Shown: positions 62,192 through 64,000 of the stretch, piece by piece
How the letters are laid out: each line of letters opens with the position of its first letter
Position numbering within the stretch: position 1 is the first letter of the stretch
NCBI GenBank assembly: GCA_027493885.1
Contig: JAOSJZ010000001.1
Coordinates: 186,001 to 250,000, forward strand
DNA from: Gaiella sp.
Lineage (GTDB): Bacteria > Actinomycetota > Thermoleophilia > Gaiellales > Gaiellaceae
DNA: 64,000 bases
Reading direction: 5' to 3'
The notes under the pieces: generated by a model
Databases searched by the model: none
The model's input: the letters and a program-made list of their open reading frames with translations, nothing else
Told to the model about the DNA's origin: nothing
Translations under genes and position numbers: made by a program

Positions 62192-63064
62192 ATGCCGCTG
62201 CAACTCTGGGTATCGGTGATTGCCAGCGGATGCTTCTTTGCGCTCATCGCTCTCGGCTTTCTCATCGTGCTCGAGGGTTCAGGCGTGTTCAACTTCGCGA
62301 TCGGTCCGTACGCCGCCTTCTCGGCGCTTGCGTCTTCCTGGCTCGTTGTTGAGCAGGGTCTTCCTCTCGCACTCGCGATTGCGGTAGGGGTCTCCTGCGC
62401 CGTCCTCCTCTCTCTCCTCACGGAGGTCGTAGTCGTCCGGCCGATCGAGCGGAGGACGCTTGGGGACGAGTTACCCGCCATCATCGCCATCGTCGCGGCG
62501 CTGTTCGCCGTTCAGCAGTTTGCGGGGTGGATCTTTGGCCGCAGCCCGCTGCCCGGACAGTACTGGACATCGATCCAGCCGTTTTTCGTCGGCTCGGCGG
62601 TCGTCGACCCACAGGTAGTCATCCTCGCGGGGGCGACAGTCCTCATCTTCGGGCTCGTTGCGTTATGGCTGCGCATCAGTCGCACCGGGCGGATGTTTCG
62701 GGCGGTGGGTGACAATCAGCCTGCTGCGCGGATGCTCGGACTGCCTGTCAACCGTATCCGCCTCGCGGCCTGTGCGCTTGCCGGCGCCGTCGTCGGGATC
62801 GCTGGGCCGCTCTTCTCGCCGCAGGCCGGTGTGAGCTTCCAGAGCGGGCTCACGTATTCACTATTTGGTCTCCTCGCGCTCGTGATCGGCGGCCGCGGGT
62901 CCATTTGGGCCCCGTTGGTGGGCGGGCTCTTGCTCGCCAGCCTTCAGGTGTGGTCTTCCTACTGGTTCGGAGCGGAGTGGCTCCAGTACTCGACTTTCTT
63001 CGCCGCGCTCGCTTTCTTCGCGCTACGTCCGGAGGGTATCTTCACCCAGCGGGTTCGCGTCTGA
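62192..63064 (+). CDS. livH: Branched-chain amino-acid-type ABC permease, LivH-like
   Basis: A 290-residue membrane protein with eight or so helices. ATG 62192 follows AAGGAGG at 62181-62187. LIVLEGSGVFNFAIGPYAAF is the first conserved block, RMFRAVGDNQPAARMLGLPVNRI the EAA-like loop that contacts the ATPase, and LLALVIGGRGSIWAPLVGG the C-terminal block. Its stop overlaps the next ATG (TGATG). Confidence 0.9.
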   Translation: MPLQLWVSVIASGCFFALIALGFLIVLEGSGVFNFAIGPYAAFSALASSWLVVEQGLPLALAIAVGVSCAVLLSLLTEVVVVRPIERRTLGDELPAIIAIVAALFAVQQFAGWIFGRSPLPGQYWTSIQPFFVGSAVVDPQVVILAGATVLIFGLVALWLRISRTGRMFRAVGDNQPAARMLGLPVNRIRLAACALAGAVVGIAGPLFSPQAGVSFQSGLTYSLFGLLALVIGGRGSIWAPLVGGLLLASLQVWSSYWFGAEWLQYSTFFAALAFFALRPEGIFTQRVRV

Positions 63065-64000
63065 TGGCCGGGTCGCCCACCGCGAGGCACCAATCGAGTT
63101 CCGTCGGGGGTCTCGCAGGCAGGACAGCGACCGCCGGCCTCACGCTTGCGTTTGCGGTAATCGCAATGGTTTGGGCGACCACGTCCGGATATCGTGGCGA
63201 GTTCGCCCTCCTCTGCGCCCTGTATGCGCTAGTAGCTCTGGGCATGTACGTGCCCTTCGTAATGGGTGGGGCGCTATCGCTCGCCTATGCGGCGTACGTC
63301 CTCATCGGCGGTTACTCGATCGCGCTCATCGCGACGAAGACCGGGTGGTGGCTCGGCTTTGCTTTCCCGGCGGCGATGGCGATCTCGGCGGCCGTTGCGA
63401 TCGTGCTCGGAGTCGCTACGTTGCGGTTGTCCGGCTTCCACCTCGTCGCGGTAACGCTGCTCTTCTCGGTTGCCTTCCAAGAGTTCCTACTCACGATGGG
63501 CTTCACCGGAGGCGCAACCGGCATCAGCGGCATTCGAGAGCTCCACCTCTTTGGAATGGGACTCGATCGAAATACGGTGATCGCCGTTGCGATCCTGACC
63601 GTCTGGTTGGTGGCGATCCTTCTCTCGAACCTGCGTCGATCACCGTTCGGCACAGCGATCCGAAGTCAGCGCGAGCGACGGGTTGCGGTCGAGGCGGCAG
63701 GGGTCACGGTGATCACCCTTCAACTCGTCGCGCTCGGAGTCGGCGCCGCGATTTCCTCGCTCGGCGGGGCATTCTTCGTGCTTGCAGCGGGGAGCGTGCA
63801 CCCAGACCTGTTCACGCTGGAGCTGGTGTTCCTCGTCCTCTTCATGCCGCTCCTCGGGGGCCAGTTCTCGCCGTGGGGTTCCGTGCTCGGCGCCGTGCTC
63901 GTCGCGCTCTTCACCTTCTATCTGACGTTCTTCAAGAGCTCTGGATCGATGTTCTTCGCGCTCGCCGTCCTGGCTGTCATCCTTATCGCTCCCGGCGGCG
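63064..64000 (+). CDS. livM: Branched-chain amino-acid-type ABC permease, LivM-like, 3' end outside window
   Basis: An open frame of 312 codons from ATG 63064 runs off the window without a stop. It has the LivM pattern of many helices (LYALVALGMYVPFVMGGALSLAY in parts, FHLVAVTLLFSVAFQEFLLT) and a loop reading RSPFGTAIRSQRERRVAVEAAG, the ATPase-contact segment, then LFMPLLGGQFSPWGSVLGAVL. The ATPase genes (livG/livF) are expected just beyond the window. Confidence 0.88.
   Translation, partial: MAGSPTARHQSSSVGGLAGRTATAGLTLAFAVIAMVWATTSGYRGEFALLCALYALVALGMYVPFVMGGALSLAYAAYVLIGGYSIALIATKTGWWLGFAFPAAMAISAAVAIVLGVATLRLSGFHLVAVTLLFSVAFQEFLLTMGFTGGATGISGIRELHLFGMGLDRNTVIAVAILTVWLVAILLSNLRRSPFGTAIRSQRERRVAVEAAGVTVITLQLVALGVGAAISSLGGAFFVLAAGSVHPDLFTLELVFLVLFMPLLGGQFSPWGSVLGAVLVALFTFYLTFFKSSGSMFFALAVLAVILIAPGG

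Overview
The window reads as a stretch of a very G+C-rich actinobacterial chromosome. GTG starts are frequent, ATGA/GTGA stop-start overlaps join many neighbouring genes, and the gene families are typical of Actinomycetota: biotin-dependent acyl-CoA carboxylases, Rel, pdxS-pdxT-yebC-ruvCAB, and Ig-repeat secreted proteins. My best guess is class Thermoleophilia (Gaiellales or Solirubrobacterales-like). This is an inference from gene content; no rRNA gene is present to settle it.

Layout. 1-7.4 kb: the end of a diguanylate cyclase, a frameshifted acetamidase/formamidase, and a sulfur/redox-stress block (DUF302 protein, divergent ArsR regulator, OsmC, thioredoxin, then SQR-DsrC-DsrE on the minus strand). 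7.5-12.7 kb, minus strand: a secreted protein, a P-loop kinase, a two-gene acyl-CoA carboxylase operon, and ung-tatA. 12.8-22.3 kb, plus strand: a tightly packed catabolic operon of Rieske-P450 fusion, glutamine-synthetase-like ligase, FAH hydrolase, extradiol (VOC) dioxygenase, acetoacetate-decarboxylase-like protein, aldehyde dehydrogenase, a damaged ferredoxin reductase and a group II PLP decarboxylase. 22.3-28.9 kb: transporters (three MFS, one flippase-like) and small hypotheticals. 28.9-32.5 kb: a degenerate zone. It holds three diverged copies of a roughly 240-bp unit, each with a covarying terminal stem. These are followed by remnants of an SDR, an amino acid permease, an internally deleted glutamine synthetase, a start-less sugar transferase and a truncated universal stress protein, with an intact PuuD-type hydrolase beside them. 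32.5-36.1 kb: YjbQ, a Pit phosphate transporter with its DUF47 partner, and an FkbM methyltransferase between a tRNA(CAT) gene and a partial copy of it. 36.2-40 kb: a nucleotide-cyclase-like gene and a complete arsenic operon (Cys-rich microprotein, arsR, arsM, acr3, arsC) with a visible promoter-operator. 40-50.8 kb: a secreted Ig-repeat protein, pdxS-pdxT-yebC, ruvC-ruvA-ruvB, recJ (frameshifted) and dps. 51-56.6 kb: rel, a secreted beta-propeller-like protein, a cupin protein, and an ECF sigma factor with a membrane partner. 56.8-59.5 kb: a dead IS630-type element abutted by an intact IS701-type element. 59.5-64 kb: an NMO/FabK-like oxidoreductase divergent from a branched-chain amino-acid-type ABC transporter (substrate-binding protein and two permeases, the last running off the window).

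Two themes cut across the window. First, at least nine single-base indels, mostly in short G/C homopolymers, break otherwise perfect genes including recJ; the simplest reading is consensus sequencing error rather than nine independent pseudogenes. Second, the 29-32 kb zone and the ferredoxin reductase show larger deletions that homopolymer error cannot explain. The most interesting candidates for new biology are the Rieske-P450 fusion with its operon, and the triplicated structured element at 29.0-29.6 kb.
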